From an uncultured Candidatus Saccharibacteria bacterium (GTDB taxonomy: Bacteria; Patescibacteriota; Saccharimonadia; Saccharimonadales; Saccharimonadaceae), in assembly GCA_946414345.1 (NCBI GenBank), contig CAMKOB010000001.1:1-64000 (forward strand): DNA of 64,000 nt, read 5' to 3'. Below the pieces are notes generated by a model. It saw nothing but the letters and a program-made list of their open reading frames with translations, was not told the origin of the DNA and ran no database searches. Positions 8,026 through 17,039 of this stretch are shown here, in pieces (the stretch's first letter is position 1; each line of letters opens with the position of its first letter). The translations under genes were made by a program, and so were the position numbers.

Positions 8026-8231
8026 GATTGTCCCCCTCGAAATAATTTTTGAACATCAAAATCCCCCAACGCTTCTAACCGTACATTTTTCAATCACTCC
8101 TTATAAATGAACAAAATAACCCAAGTGATAAAACCACCAGAGATATTTCTTAATAATATTATATAACAATTCTCCAGAAAATCCAGAGTAAAAAACCGAA
8201 CAATGGTCGAAATTAGACTACCAAGTTAATA
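8026..8231 (-). promoter_or_regulatory. Intergenic region with long leader of the 7546-8025 gene
   Basis: On the minus strand a TATAAT at 8158-8163 (no good -35) would start a leader of about 125 bases. The leader contains AAGGAG followed by a three-codon ORF, ATG TAC GGT TAG (about 8078-8089), upstream of the real Shine-Dalgarno. The rest, next to the end of the HD gene, shows nothing recognisable. Confidence 0.35.
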
Positions 8232-8951
8232 TTACATCTGTTTCGCTAGTAATTTTTTCATCTCGGCACGAAACGATTCCGGGTCTTTCGACATCTCAGT
8301 GAATTTTGCAAGCATCGCCTCAAATGCCGGATTTTCAAAATACATTTTCTTGGCGCTATAAGCCTGGTCACCAGCAAATTTTTTGCAAATCTTTTGATAA
8401 GTCCACTCTATCGATTCGTCTTCGGTGCGTTCTGGGTGTAGAAATTGGTTGTAAGCATATGCTCGGAGCATAATATCTTGATAATCTGTATCACGGTCTG
8501 CCGACGACACAATCCGACCATAAATCGTAAATGGGTCTAGCTCGTTTGATGCGCGGTGGTCCATAATTGCATCCGCCATCACCCGAAGTTGCTCGCGAGA
8601 GAAATTCTCTTCCATGAAGTCGTCATTTAACAAATAGCCTGCCGAAACCAAATGGTGTAATTTTTGATTTTTATCACGCCCGAGGTCATGAAAAGCCGCT
8701 ATCACAAAACATATATCATAGTCAATCTTGCGGTTTTTATTTGGCTTCAATTCCTTTGGTAAACCCCTAAAATCCTTTGCAGTGGTTTTAATGTCACCAT
8801 CGTTAATTCGTTTCGCAAAATCCAAACTCCGCCGAATTACATTTTTAATATGATCGAGCCCGTGCCCATTATCACCACCGTAGCGCGGAAATATTTGCGC
8901 CTTAACATATTCCACTACCGCCGGACTAACTAAACTATAATTTTCCTCCAT
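8232..8951 (-). CDS. HD-domain phosphohydrolase
   Basis: Metal-dependent phosphohydrolase of the HD superfamily, substrate unknown. The motif order is HGLDHIKNVIRRSLDFAK near residue 30 (first His), FHDLGRD near residue 88 (His-Asp pair), MDHRASN near residue 130, and SSADRDTDYQD near residue 149 (final Asp). This resembles the stand-alone HDIG/YedJ-type hydrolases that act on nucleotides or phosphate esters. No fused domains. It is followed closely upstream by a methyltransferase, but each gene has its own -10 box. Confidence 0.8.
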   Translation of the reverse strand: MEENYSLVSPAVVEYVKAQIFPRYGGDNGHGLDHIKNVIRRSLDFAKRINDGDIKTTAKDFRGLPKELKPNKNRKIDYDICFVIAAFHDLGRDKNQKLHHLVSAGYLLNDDFMEENFSREQLRVMADAIMDHRASNELDPFTIYGRIVSSADRDTDYQDIMLRAYAYNQFLHPERTEDESIEWTYQKICKKFAGDQAYSAKKMYFENPAFEAMLAKFTEMSKDPESFRAEMKKLLAKQM

Positions 8952-8960
8952 AATAAAGGT

Positions 8961-8966
8961 ATTATA
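8961..8966 (-). promoter_or_regulatory. -10 box for the HD hydrolase, leaderless type
   Basis: TGATATAAT on the minus strand, 9 bases before the ATG. Confidence 0.5.
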
Positions 8967-9635
8967 TCACGATTCTGAAGAAACAACAAAGCGTAGCCAA
9001 CCGATTCCGGAATCACTGTTATGGCGTTCGAATTTAATTATTTTAAAATCCGTATCATCAATAATCTTTCGGACTGCACTTTCACTATAATATTGGAAAA
9101 ATCGCTTTGCTCCCAAGTGGTAATCACCATCGTAATCAATCCATTCAGAAATCTCGCCAGACTTTTCTCCGCGAGTTTGAACATCAAAAATAAGACATCC
9201 TTCAGGACGGAGTATGCTATGGATGTTCTTCAGCGCAATCTTTAAGTCATTTGGCGTGAAATGAACAAATACATGCCAAGCCAATACTCCATCGAATTGG
9301 CAATCGGGGTGGTCAATCAAAACATTATATTTGATTGGGTTTAATCCATTCTTTTCTAATTCGTCGATAAACCCACCAACCGTATCACTCGCTGTAACAT
9401 TAAATCCGTATTCGGCTAAAGCCTTAGCTCCCAGTCCATCAGCCGAGCCAATTTCTAAAATGTCGGCATGATTACCTAGCGTCTTAAAGCCTTCAAACCA
9501 AAAACTATGCTCTAATTTTGCCTTAATGGCGGTCTTTTCTGCGCCACGGTTCTTAATTCGTCTCTTTGTTCCATTGAAATATTCTTGAAATAACTTTTCG
9601 TATACTTCCAGAGTATCCCGGTTCTCTTTACTCAT
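8967..9635 (-). CDS. Class I SAM-dependent methyltransferase
   Basis: Motif I is ILEIGSADGLGAKALAEYG near residue 60 (SAM binding); NVTASDTVGG follows as motif II, and LAWHVFVHFTPNDLKIALK with LRPEGCLIFDVQT gives motifs IV-V of a UbiE/Methyltransf_11-type fold. A basic N-terminus (NGTKRRIKNRG) precedes it. At 222 residues it is a single-domain enzyme and the substrate cannot be read from sequence. Its stop lies within the -10 region of the downstream HD gene. Confidence 0.8.
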   Translation of the reverse strand: MSKENRDTLEVYEKLFQEYFNGTKRRIKNRGAEKTAIKAKLEHSFWFEGFKTLGNHADILEIGSADGLGAKALAEYGFNVTASDTVGGFIDELEKNGLNPIKYNVLIDHPDCQFDGVLAWHVFVHFTPNDLKIALKNIHSILRPEGCLIFDVQTRGEKSGEISEWIDYDGDYHLGAKRFFQYYSESAVRKIIDDTDFKIIKFERHNSDSGIGWLRFVVSSES

Positions 9636-9641
9636 AAACCA

Positions 9642-9647
9642 ATTATA
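9642..9647 (-). promoter_or_regulatory. -10 box for the methyltransferase, leaderless type
   Basis: TGATATAAT on the minus strand, 6 bases before the ATG. Confidence 0.55.
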
Positions 9648-9661
9648 TCATGATGAAATGA

Positions 9662-10708
9662 TTACAGAATAATCCCGCCACCGAGGCAAACTTCCCCGTC
9701 GTAGAATACAGCAGATTGCCCTGCGGCTGGCCGTTTAATTTCCTGTTCAAAATATAAAGTATCGTCGACGAGTGTCGCCGGAATCAAAGGCGCTCGATGT
9801 CTCAAACGAACCAAAATATGTTTAGTAGGTTCGGTTCGCATTACGATATCTTTTAGCTTTAATTCCTTCGTCCAAATATGTTTATCATTTAAATTCTTTG
9901 ATACATAAACAATGTTTTTTACGAGGTCTTTCTTAACGACATAATAAGGCAAACCATCATTAATCTCGCCTTTAACACCCGAAATATAGAGTCCATGCCT
10001 CTGCCCAATCGTGTAAAAAACTGCGCCTTCATGAACTCCAAGCACTTTCTCGGTCTCGATTTCACGAATTTCTCCCGGCTCGATGTCGATATATTCCTTC
10101 AAAAAATCCTTCATCCCGACTTCGCCAACAAAACAAACGCCCATTGATTCTTTTTTATAGGCATTATGAAGCCCATTCTTTTCAGCAAGCTTCTTTACGT
10201 CAGGTTTAAGCATCTCGCCAATTGGAAACAAAGTGTGTCCCAGTGCCTCATTTGAAATTCGATAAAGAAAATACGTCTGATCCTTATTTTCATCCACCGC
10301 CCGCATAAGAGAAGGTCCCGCTCCCGCCCTTGCATAGTGTCCGGTAGCAATAAAATCAGCTCCATGCTCCATCGCTTTCTCATAAAAAAGCTTAAACTTG
10401 ATTTCTTGGTTGCACATAATATCAGGATTTGGCGTATTGCCAGCCTTAAATTCGCGAAGCATATATTCTACGACTTTATCACGATAAGCCTCTTCAAAAT
10501 CCCATACTTCAAAAGGAATCCCGAGTTTGACCGCCACGCGTTTGGCATCGGCCAAATCTTCCGCCCATGGGCATTTCATGCCAGGTAAATCACGCGACCA
10601 GTTTTTCATATAGACGCCAGTCACATCGTAGCCTTGTTCTTTTAATAATAAAGCAGAAACAGACGAATCTACCCCACCACTCATCCCAACAAAAACTTTT
10701 TTACCCAT
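9662..10708 (-). CDS. mnmA: tRNA-specific 2-thiouridylase MnmA
   Basis: Thiolates U34 of tRNA-Lys, -Glu and -Gln, using persulfide sulfur from a cysteine desulfurase. The PP-loop SGGVDSSVSALLL is at residues 9-21. The catalytic cysteines are in NPDIMCNQEIKF near residue 100 and MGVCFVGE near 195. The central adaptor and C-terminal beta-barrel (GQRHGLYISG; VRLRHRAPLIPATL) are present, and 348 residues is the usual length. The start overlaps the end of the cysteine desulfurase gene by 8 bases, so sulfur donor and acceptor are co-transcribed and probably translationally coupled. Confidence 0.95.
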   Translation of the reverse strand: MGKKVFVGMSGGVDSSVSALLLKEQGYDVTGVYMKNWSRDLPGMKCPWAEDLADAKRVAVKLGIPFEVWDFEEAYRDKVVEYMLREFKAGNTPNPDIMCNQEIKFKLFYEKAMEHGADFIATGHYARAGAGPSLMRAVDENKDQTYFLYRISNEALGHTLFPIGEMLKPDVKKLAEKNGLHNAYKKESMGVCFVGEVGMKDFLKEYIDIEPGEIREIETEKVLGVHEGAVFYTIGQRHGLYISGVKGEINDGLPYYVVKKDLVKNIVYVSKNLNDKHIWTKELKLKDIVMRTEPTKHILVRLRHRAPLIPATLVDDTLYFEQEIKRPAAGQSAVFYDGEVCLGGGIIL

Positions 10709-11903
10709 TTAGGCGCTCCCTTTCAGTAGCCACCACCCCATTAATGATTTGCGCCACATCATGAATTTGCTCTTCATCATTTGTTTCACCGAGTGTCAAA
10801 CGAAGAGAGCCTGCGATTTCGGCATCACTCAACCCAATCGCCTTTAAAACATGGGATTTTATGCCTTTACTCGCAGCGCAAGCTGCACCAGTAGATACAT
10901 AAACCTCTTTTTCTTCAAGAAGGAACACTAAACGTTCCGCATCTATACCATTATAGCATAAAACAACAAAATTGTCAAGAGAGTGCTTTTTGTTGATTAA
11001 TTCATACCCCTGTAATTCGGCCAACAAAATTTTGCGCCATGAAGCGAATTTTTTACGATTTCCGTTTAGATGTTCTTTTGCAAGCTCCACCGCCTTTGCA
11101 AAACCAATTACACTAGGCACGTTTTCGGTCCCACTTCGCAACCCATTTTCCTGCCCGCCACCATAAACTACAGGCTTTAGTCGAACATCGTGTGACACAC
11201 ACAAAGCTCCCACTCCCTTCGGTCCATATACTTTTGCTGAATTCAAAGTCAACAGGTCCACACCTAACCGAGCGACATTTATATCGAGCAAATTAAGAGC
11301 CTGCGAAGCATCAGAATGTAGTAATAACTGTGTTTTAATACCTCTTTTTAAGCGGTCAATTTTAATCTCGCGAATTATCCCGCTAATTTCGGTGAGCGGT
11401 TGAATCGTCCCCAGCTCATTATTTGCTAGTGAGACTGAAATTAATTGCGTCTCGTCTGTAATTTTCGCTCTCAAATCCTTTAAGTCAATCACCCCGCTCG
11501 GTAACACGCGCACAGCTTCGCCACCATACTGCTCTGCAATCTTCCGTACCGAATCATGCTCTGTTTCGAGATACAATATGGACGGGTGACGGTCATGGAG
11601 GGGGTCCCCCACTGAGCCTTGCGAAGTGGGGGAGGAGAATGACCGGCAGGACCCGTCCAAATTAATGCTCGTAAACGCCAGATTATTCGCCTCGGTTGCG
11701 CCAGCAGTAATGACGAGGTCAGAAGCCTTGGCACCAATTGCATGCGCAATCACGCCTTTGGCCGCCTCAAAATCTGCTGCTACTTTCTTAGCTGGCAAAT
11801 ATGCTGCCGAAGGATTAAAAAAATCATGCGAAAAATACGGCTTCATCGCCTCAAAAACCTTGTCAGACACTGGCGTCGCCGCCGCATGATCCAAATATAT
11901 CAT
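10701..11903 (-). CDS. Cysteine desulfurase (IscS/NifS-like) with in-frame repeat insert
   Basis: PLP enzyme that moves sulfur from cysteine to a persulfide for MnmA and Fe-S assembly. The start at 11903 gives MIYLDHAAATPVSDKVFEAM, the standard N-terminus; a longer open frame upstream is not homologous. TAGATEANNLAF is the PLP phosphate motif, NSAKVYGPKGVGAL contains the PLP lysine (the usual SHK appears as SAK), and STGAACAASK holds the catalytic Cys. Between NNLAFTSI and ILYLETEHDS there is an extra segment of about 26 residues encoded by the palindromic repeat at 11580-11658, where homologues run directly on. Pairing with mnmA supports a tRNA thiolation role. Confidence 0.9.
   Translation of the reverse strand: MIYLDHAAATPVSDKVFEAMKPYFSHDFFNPSAAYLPAKKVAADFEAAKGVIAHAIGAKASDLVITAGATEANNLAFTSINLDGSCRSFSSPTSQGSVGDPLHDRHPSILYLETEHDSVRKIAEQYGGEAVRVLPSGVIDLKDLRAKITDETQLISVSLANNELGTIQPLTEISGIIREIKIDRLKRGIKTQLLLHSDASQALNLLDINVARLGVDLLTLNSAKVYGPKGVGALCVSHDVRLKPVVYGGGQENGLRSGTENVPSVIGFAKAVELAKEHLNGNRKKFASWRKILLAELQGYELINKKHSLDNFVVLCYNGIDAERLVFLLEEKEVYVSTGAACAASKGIKSHVLKAIGLSDAEIAGSLRLTLGETNDEEQIHDVAQIINGVVATERERLNG
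11580..11658 (+). repeat. Palindromic element inserted in frame, copy 2 (in cysteine desulfurase)
   Basis: A 79-bp imperfect palindrome with three nested arm pairs: GGACGGGT/ACCCGTCC, GGTCAT/ATGACC and TCCCCCACT/AGTGGGGGA. The plus strand matches copy 1 in rluB through GGAGGGGGT, GAGCCTTGCGAAG and GGGGGAGGA. The host gene is on the minus strand, so the element lies in the opposite orientation to its gene here but the same orientation in rluB; both keep the frame open. Confidence 0.85.
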
Positions 11904-11909
11904 AAATAT

Positions 11910-11915
11910 ATGATA
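11910..11915 (-). promoter_or_regulatory. -10 box for cysteine desulfurase-mnmA, leaderless type
   Basis: TGTTATCAT on the minus strand, 6 bases before the ATG at 11903; one mismatch to TATAAT. Confidence 0.45.
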
Positions 11916-12020
11916 ACATAAAAAACCATAATTGTAAACAAGACGAGCTACAGCAACGACGTTAAATGCTGCTAATCTCATATTTTACTATGTTATAATT
12001 GAAGAATAACAAGGAGGTTC

Positions 12021-13487
12021 ATGACAAAAAAGTGCTTTGATGCCGATAAATACCTAAAAATCCAAAAAAAGATAATTAAACAACGCATCGAAATGTTTGA
12101 TAAGCTGTATTTGGAATTTGGCGGTAAACTCATCGACGATCAGCATGCGGCTCGTACACTCCCCGGATTTCGCCCAGACCTCAAGATTAGTCTTTTGCAA
12201 GAGTTCAAAGACGAAGCTGAGGTTATTTTATGCATTAATGCTAATGCCATTGAGAATTCTAAAATACGCGCCGACCACATGATTTCCTACGAGACTGAGG
12301 TTCTGCGTTTAATTACTTTTTTACGTTCCAAAAGTATCTATGTTTCCTCGGTTGTTATTACTCTGTTTGACGGTCAGAAAAAAGCCAGAGATTTTGCCGA
12401 AAAACTCAAAGATTATAAAGTTAAAACCTACTTCCATACCTTTACCAAAGGTTATCCTACCGATGTTGACACCATCGTCTCCGACGAAGGCTATGGTGCA
12501 AATCCATACATCGAAACTACCAAAAAACTAGTTATCGTCTCTGCTCCTGGTCCGTGTTCTGGTAAACTCGCCACAGCACTTTCGCAACTCTATCATGAAT
12601 TCAAAAAGGGTGTCAATGCTGGCTATGCCAAATTTGAAACTTTCCCCGTCTGGGCCTTGCCACTTAAGCACCCAGTTAATGTTGCTTATGAAGCTGCCAC
12701 CGCAGACCTAGGTGATGTTAATATGATTGATCATTTTCACCTAGAAAAATATGGGATCACTGCCGTAAACTACAACCGTGATTTAGAAACATTCCCAGTT
12801 CTAAAAGAAATATTAAGTCGCATCACCGGTAAAACTGTTTATTATTCCCCCACCGACATGGGAGTCAACGTGATTGGTGAATGTATTACGGACGACAAGG
12901 CCATCCAAAAAGCTGCTAAAAATGAAATTATCCGCCGTTATTATCGTGCTATTACTGATCTTAAAAAAGGCATCGTTGATAAAGAAGTCTCAGAACGTAT
13001 CAAGCTCCTCATGAACGAACTGGGCATCTCTGAACGTGATCGCGAAGTAGTTTTAAAAGCTGAAGAAAAACGCGAAAAAGCCAACGGTCTTCCATCTGCC
13101 GCCATTCAGGTTGGTCGTAAGTATATCGTTGGACGCAAAACTGGCTACCTCTCGCCAATTTCTGCTGTCATGCTAAATGCGTTAAAAGCGATTAATAAAA
13201 TACCCGACGAAGTCGACCTAATTGCTCCAGCCGTGCTTGAGCCAATCCTAGAAATCAAAAATAAAACCAGCAATTTCAAAGAAAGCAACCTGAAAATCGG
13301 TGAAGTTTTGATTGCTTTATCGATTTGCTCCACAACCAATCCAGTGGTAAAAAAGATTTTAGACAATCTAGACAAACTCCAAGGCGCCGAACTTCATTCC
13401 ACACATATGATTACAGACGACGAGATGATCGTTCTTTCTAATCTCGGCATCAATGCGACGTGTGGTATTGAAATCGATATTGCATAA
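12021..13487 (+). CDS. DUF1846 (UPF0371) family protein
   Basis: Matches the conserved DUF1846 family from memory of its pattern: FDADKYLKIQKKIIKQRIE at the start, HAARTLPGFRPDLK near residue 42, APGPCSGKLATALSQLYH near 183, and AGYAKFETFPVWALPLKHPVN near 206. Family structures resemble nucleotide-dependent enzymes, but no activity is established to my knowledge. The 488-residue length is usual. AAGGAGGT (12010-12017) fixes the ATG, and TGTTATAAT lies at 11991-11999, so this gene has a short conventional leader. Confidence 0.85.
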   Translation: MTKKCFDADKYLKIQKKIIKQRIEMFDKLYLEFGGKLIDDQHAARTLPGFRPDLKISLLQEFKDEAEVILCINANAIENSKIRADHMISYETEVLRLITFLRSKSIYVSSVVITLFDGQKKARDFAEKLKDYKVKTYFHTFTKGYPTDVDTIVSDEGYGANPYIETTKKLVIVSAPGPCSGKLATALSQLYHEFKKGVNAGYAKFETFPVWALPLKHPVNVAYEAATADLGDVNMIDHFHLEKYGITAVNYNRDLETFPVLKEILSRITGKTVYYSPTDMGVNVIGECITDDKAIQKAAKNEIIRRYYRAITDLKKGIVDKEVSERIKLLMNELGISERDREVVLKAEEKREKANGLPSAAIQVGRKYIVGRKTGYLSPISAVMLNALKAINKIPDEVDLIAPAVLEPILEIKNKTSNFKESNLKIGEVLIALSICSTTNPVVKKILDNLDKLQGAELHSTHMITDDEMIVLSNLGINATCGIEIDIA

Positions 13488-13566
13488 AATTGCTTATTTT
13501 ATTTTCATGTATGTTAAAATATTTATATTATAAACATTAACATTAATGGTGGGAGGAGGTCCCAGC

Positions 13567-15252
13567 GTGCATAGCAAGCGTGAAGAATCAAGACAAAAAC
13601 CGTGTAAATATATTTTCGTCAGCGGCGGTGTATTATCCGGAGTCGGCAAAGGTATTACAGCGGCTTCTATCGGCTCCATTCTAAAATCCAAAGGCTACAA
13701 AGTCACTATGCAAAAATGTGACCCCTACCTCAATGTTGATGCCGGGCTTCTTAATCCTGTTGAACACGGTGAATGCTTTGTTACGCACGATGGTGTTGAA
13801 ACTGATCTAGACCTCGGACATTACGAACGATTCTTGGATTTTGAAACTAGCAAATATTCTATCACTCTATCTGGCTCTATTTATAAAGAATTAATTGAAC
13901 GCGAACGCGCAGGTGGTTTTCATGGCAAAACAGTCCAGTTGGTCCCTCATTTTACCGACCTGGTCCAAGAAAAAATCGCCCTCGCCTCCAAAGATAGTGA
14001 TATCCATATCGTTGAGATCGGTGGCACTGTTGGTGATTATGAAGGCTTGCCATTTATTGAAGCAATTCGTTTATTTGCCAATAAAGTTGGTCGCGCAAAC
14101 TGCCTCTACCTTTCGGTCATTTTTGTCCCCTGGCTTAATACCAGTAAAGAATTCAAAACCAAACCCGCTCAAAATGCCTTAAAAGATTTGCGTGGTTTTG
14201 GTATTATTCCAGATGTTGTGTGCGTGCGTACCGAAAGGCCAGCTCCGCGGGCCATTTGCGAAAAAATCGCAGCATTTGCCGGTCTTAATCCAGACGCAGT
14301 ATTGAATCTTCCAGATATCAATTCAGTTTACGATGTTCCGTTCAATGTCTTAAAATCTGGCGTGCTAGAAATTCTAAACAAATTCACTGGCGACAATACT
14401 CCGCCCAATATGCACAAATGGGAAAAATTCTCCGAATGGCGCGCCACCAACTGGCCCGAAACTATCAAAGTTGGTCTGGTTGCAAAATATGTTGGCAATG
14501 AAGATACCTATATTTGTGTCACCGAAGCCCTAAAGGCGGCTGCAGCACATAATCATGTTAATCTTGATCTTGTTTGGATTAACGCCGAAGAACTAGAAAA
14601 GCCCAAAAATGAGGCTCATCGAAAATTGCGAGAATGCGACGGTATCGTAGTGCCAGGCGGCTTTGGCACGCGTGGCATCGAAGGTAAAATTACTGCTGCT
14701 ACTTACGCCTTAGAACATGACGTACCATATCTCGGCCTCTGTCTTGGTTTGCAAGTAGCCTGTATTGCGGCGGCCCGTCGTGGCGGCGTTAAAAACGCCA
14801 ATTCTGAAGAATTTGGTGCTACTGCTAAAAAACAAAACAATGTAATCTACATAATGGAAGGCCAGCAAGGTAAAGAATCTACTGGTGCATCAATGAGACT
14901 AGGTGATTATCCAGCTAAGCTTAAAAAAGGCACCAAAACTGCTGAAATCTATCGCCACGAAGCCGAAAAAACCGGTGAATATGTCTATGGTACCGAAGTA
15001 TTAAAAAATGGTGACGTTAAAGTAATTGAGCGTCATCGTCATCGTTATGAAGTAAACCAAGATTTTCTCCCGGCAATCGAAGCTGGCGGCTTAAAAGTTT
15101 CCGGCTATTCACCAGATGGCAAATTAGTAGAATTCGTCGAAGCACCCGGACTCAAATTTTTCCAAGCTACTCAAGCACACCCAGAATTCAAATCTCGCCC
15201 CCTAAATGTGCATCCGCTATTTATGGAGTTTGTACGTTCGCTAAAAAGGTAA
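13567..15252 (+). CDS. pyrG: CTP synthase
   Basis: Makes CTP from UTP, ATP and glutamine. The N-terminal synthetase domain begins KYIFVSGGVLSGVGKGITAAS (P-loop) and has CDPYLNVDAG. The C-terminal class I glutamine amidotransferase has the nucleophile elbow YLGLCLGLQVA and the closing HPEFKSRP His-Glu pair. The GTG at 13567 is preferred to the in-frame ATG at 13546, because AGGAGGT (13554-13560) stands 6 bases before GTG while the ATG has no ribosome site. Product is about 561 residues. Its 3' end overlaps the opposite-strand gene by 32 bases. Confidence 0.95.
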   Translation: MHSKREESRQKPCKYIFVSGGVLSGVGKGITAASIGSILKSKGYKVTMQKCDPYLNVDAGLLNPVEHGECFVTHDGVETDLDLGHYERFLDFETSKYSITLSGSIYKELIERERAGGFHGKTVQLVPHFTDLVQEKIALASKDSDIHIVEIGGTVGDYEGLPFIEAIRLFANKVGRANCLYLSVIFVPWLNTSKEFKTKPAQNALKDLRGFGIIPDVVCVRTERPAPRAICEKIAAFAGLNPDAVLNLPDINSVYDVPFNVLKSGVLEILNKFTGDNTPPNMHKWEKFSEWRATNWPETIKVGLVAKYVGNEDTYICVTEALKAAAAHNHVNLDLVWINAEELEKPKNEAHRKLRECDGIVVPGGFGTRGIEGKITAATYALEHDVPYLGLCLGLQVACIAAARRGGVKNANSEEFGATAKKQNNVIYIMEGQQGKESTGASMRLGDYPAKLKKGTKTAEIYRHEAEKTGEYVYGTEVLKNGDVKVIERHRHRYEVNQDFLPAIEAGGLKVSGYSPDGKLVEFVEAPGLKFFQATQAHPEFKSRPLNVHPLFMEFVRSLKR

Positions 15253-15643
15253 TGGTTTTATCGCCGGAAGTAAGAATCAGAGTATTGGCGCTCTGATCTA
15301 GTACGTATTCAAAACTGTCGTTAAGAGTATAAAGCCAACTTGTTTCAACTTGCAAAACATCGTCAGAAATTGCCCAGATAAAATCGTAATCATTTGTGTG
15401 TGAATTGGTGGTCAAAGTTCCCTTGCCAATCTCCGTAAACTGCCAAATCACACTCGGCTCATCCTCGCGTACCCATTCGCCGATCTCAACTAAATACTCT
15501 GCATCGCGCAGTCCGGGACCGGTAAAAAGATTAATAAGCAAAAAAATGAGTCCAGCTATGCACACCAAAACTCCGCATATTAATGTAATTAATCCGATTA
15601 ATTTCTTTTTATCTTTTTGTTTTGGCTCATTATCTTTCTTCAT
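15221..15643 (-). CDS. Small membrane-anchored hypothetical protein, 140 aa
   Basis: A charged cytoplasmic N-terminus (KKDNEPKQKDKKK) is followed by one hydrophobic segment at about residues 16-40 (LIGLITLICGVLVCIAGLIF) and an extracellular domain of about 100 residues rich in beta-type residues. Probably a type II membrane protein exposed at the surface; function unknown. Its last codons overlap the end of pyrG on the other strand. A weak TACAAT is at 15650-15655, 6 bases before the ATG. Confidence 0.65.
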   Translation of the reverse strand: MKKDNEPKQKDKKKLIGLITLICGVLVCIAGLIFLLINLFTGPGLRDAEYLVEIGEWVREDEPSVIWQFTEIGKGTLTTNSHTNDYDFIWAISDDVLQVETSWLYTLNDSFEYVLDQSANTLILTSGDKTITFLANVQTP

Positions 15644-15671
15644 GTTTTTATTGTACTACATTTATTAAAAA

Positions 15672-16088
15672 TTAACTATATAAGTTATTTTTAACGAGTC
15701 CGTAGTAAGTTCGTGCGGCGGTTACGAAATTTTCAAGTTCAAGACCTTCGATTTTTTGATAGGAAGCACCAGGTACTTTTTTGAATACACCTTCCGGGCG
15801 CACGTCGTAGGTAATTGTAGTACTTTGTGCTACCCCAAGCGCGTCAGTCCAGCTTTCGTGCCAAATCCACGTGTTCCCACGATTTTTAAAAAAAGCCCTT
15901 TCGTGCCCAACCGGTATCGGACCAAAAATAGTCTTACCAAGCTCGCTCTCGGCGTTCATTAGATCTTCGTAAGTCAACCGATTACTATATCTTCGACTAC
16001 TGTACAAAAATGAGTCATCAAGCGTCATTTTAAAAGGTGATGGGCCACGTTCCCATCTTTTAAAGCCTAGGAGTTCCGCGAGCGACAT
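15672..16088 (-). CDS. Hypothetical protein, 138 aa
   Basis: Starts MSLAELLGFKRWERGPSPF and contains RGNTWIWHESWTDALG and STTITYDVRPEGVFKK, which looks like a small beta-rich soluble domain. No signal or membrane segment. The start is supported by GGAGGAG about 8 bases ahead and a 22-base overlap with the upstream small gene. Third gene of a tatD-led run on the minus strand. Function unknown. Confidence 0.65.
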   Translation of the reverse strand: MSLAELLGFKRWERGPSPFKMTLDDSFLYSSRRYSNRLTYEDLMNAESELGKTIFGPIPVGHERAFFKNRGNTWIWHESWTDALGVAQSTTITYDVRPEGVFKKVPGASYQKIEGLELENFVTAARTYYGLVKNNLYS

Positions 16089-16324
16089 TTCTCTATCTCC
16101 TCCGCAATTTGATTAAGCTCATTATAATATTTAAAACGATAACCTTGTCCATCATCAGAAGCTCCGTCGATATTTAAATTAACGAGCCCATCGATTTCTT
16201 CGTTTTTTGCGATAGTATGGTTTAAAATCGTTTTGTTCGTAGTAATATTAGTTAAACTATCAGAATTAGACGCCTCTGGGACGTTAAACGACGGTATCTG
16301 AAAAGTTGAAGAGTTTTTCTGCAT
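16067..16324 (-). CDS. Hypothetical small protein, 85 aa
   Basis: Ser/Asn/Thr-rich, probably disordered in its first half; the second half (YRFKYYNELNQIAEEIEKC) is likely helical. It overlaps the end of tatD by 41 bases and the start of the next gene by 22. AAGGAG about 10 bases before the ATG supports expression. Overlap at both ends makes this less certain than its neighbours. Confidence 0.5.
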   Translation of the reverse strand: MQKNSSTFQIPSFNVPEASNSDSLTNITTNKTILNHTIAKNEEIDGLVNLNIDGASDDGQGYRFKYYNELNQIAEEIEKCRSRNS

Positions 16325-17039
16325 TTCGGGTCGTCTCCTTCTCTATTGTCTCTAAGCTTACGCCCATTTTTTTACTTAGCCATTCGGCTATGCATGGAAC
16401 ATAAGCTGGTTCGTTAATTATACCACGAAATGGCGTAGGAGTCAAGAATGGTGCATCAGTTTCGAGCAAAATTCTCTCTAGTGGCGGTAAAGGCAAAGTT
16501 GAATAAGTCGCTAAGCCGTTTACACCAATATAAAAACCAGTTGTTTCGAGTACCTTTTTTAGTTTCTTTTTACTGTCAGAAAAACTATGCACTACACCTC
16601 GAGCCTTTGGAAAATTGGCCACCACTCCTAAAAAATCGTCAAATGCTTCGCGAACATGGAAAGAGACCGGCAGATCATTATCAATTGCTAACTGCAACAT
16701 TTGTTCCAATAAATGTATTTGTGCTGTTTTATCGTACCCATCATAGTGATAGTCCAATCCTACTTCGCCGATAGCGATAGGCTTAACTGGCGATGTGTTC
16801 AGGGTGTTTTCAAATATGATGGAGGCTGAACTAGCTCCTTCGGGATGAATACCATAGGTCCAATAAGTATTACTATGCTCTTTTGCGAATTCAGCGGCCT
16901 TAAGCGAATCTTCATGTGATGTGCCGATGCAAATTATACGCTTCACATTATTTTTGTGAGCGCGTTCAATCATTGCTTCTGCTTGCTCAGTGGTAAAAAA
17001 TTCTCGATCGTGTAAATGGCAGTGGGTATCAATTAACAC
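16284..17039 (-). CDS. tatD: TatD family metal-dependent deoxyribonuclease
   Basis: TIM-barrel hydrolase, typically a 3'-5' DNase. Metal ligands are visible in order: DTHCHLHD near residue 4, IGEVGLDYHYD near 92, SFHVRE near 127, VVHSFSD near 150, and LLETDAPFLTP near 195. The 251-residue length is usual. The start is a GTG that overlaps the end of typA by 11 bases, so translation is probably coupled to typA. Confidence 0.92.
   Translation of the reverse strand: MLIDTHCHLHDREFFTTEQAEAMIERAHKNNVKRIICIGTSHEDSLKAAEFAKEHSNTYWTYGIHPEGASSASIIFENTLNTSPVKPIAIGEVGLDYHYDGYDKTAQIHLLEQMLQLAIDNDLPVSFHVREAFDDFLGVVANFPKARGVVHSFSDSKKKLKKVLETTGFYIGVNGLATYSTLPLPPLERILLETDAPFLTPTPFRGIINEPAYVPCIAEWLSKKMGVSLETIEKETTRNAEKLFNFSDTVV

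Noticed and set aside
13546..13566. Extra N-terminal codons of pyrG and a resemblance of GGGAGGAGGTCCC to the palindromic repeat
   Set aside because: The similarity is just the Shine-Dalgarno region; the GTG at 13567 has ideal spacing and homologues start near KYIFVSGG.
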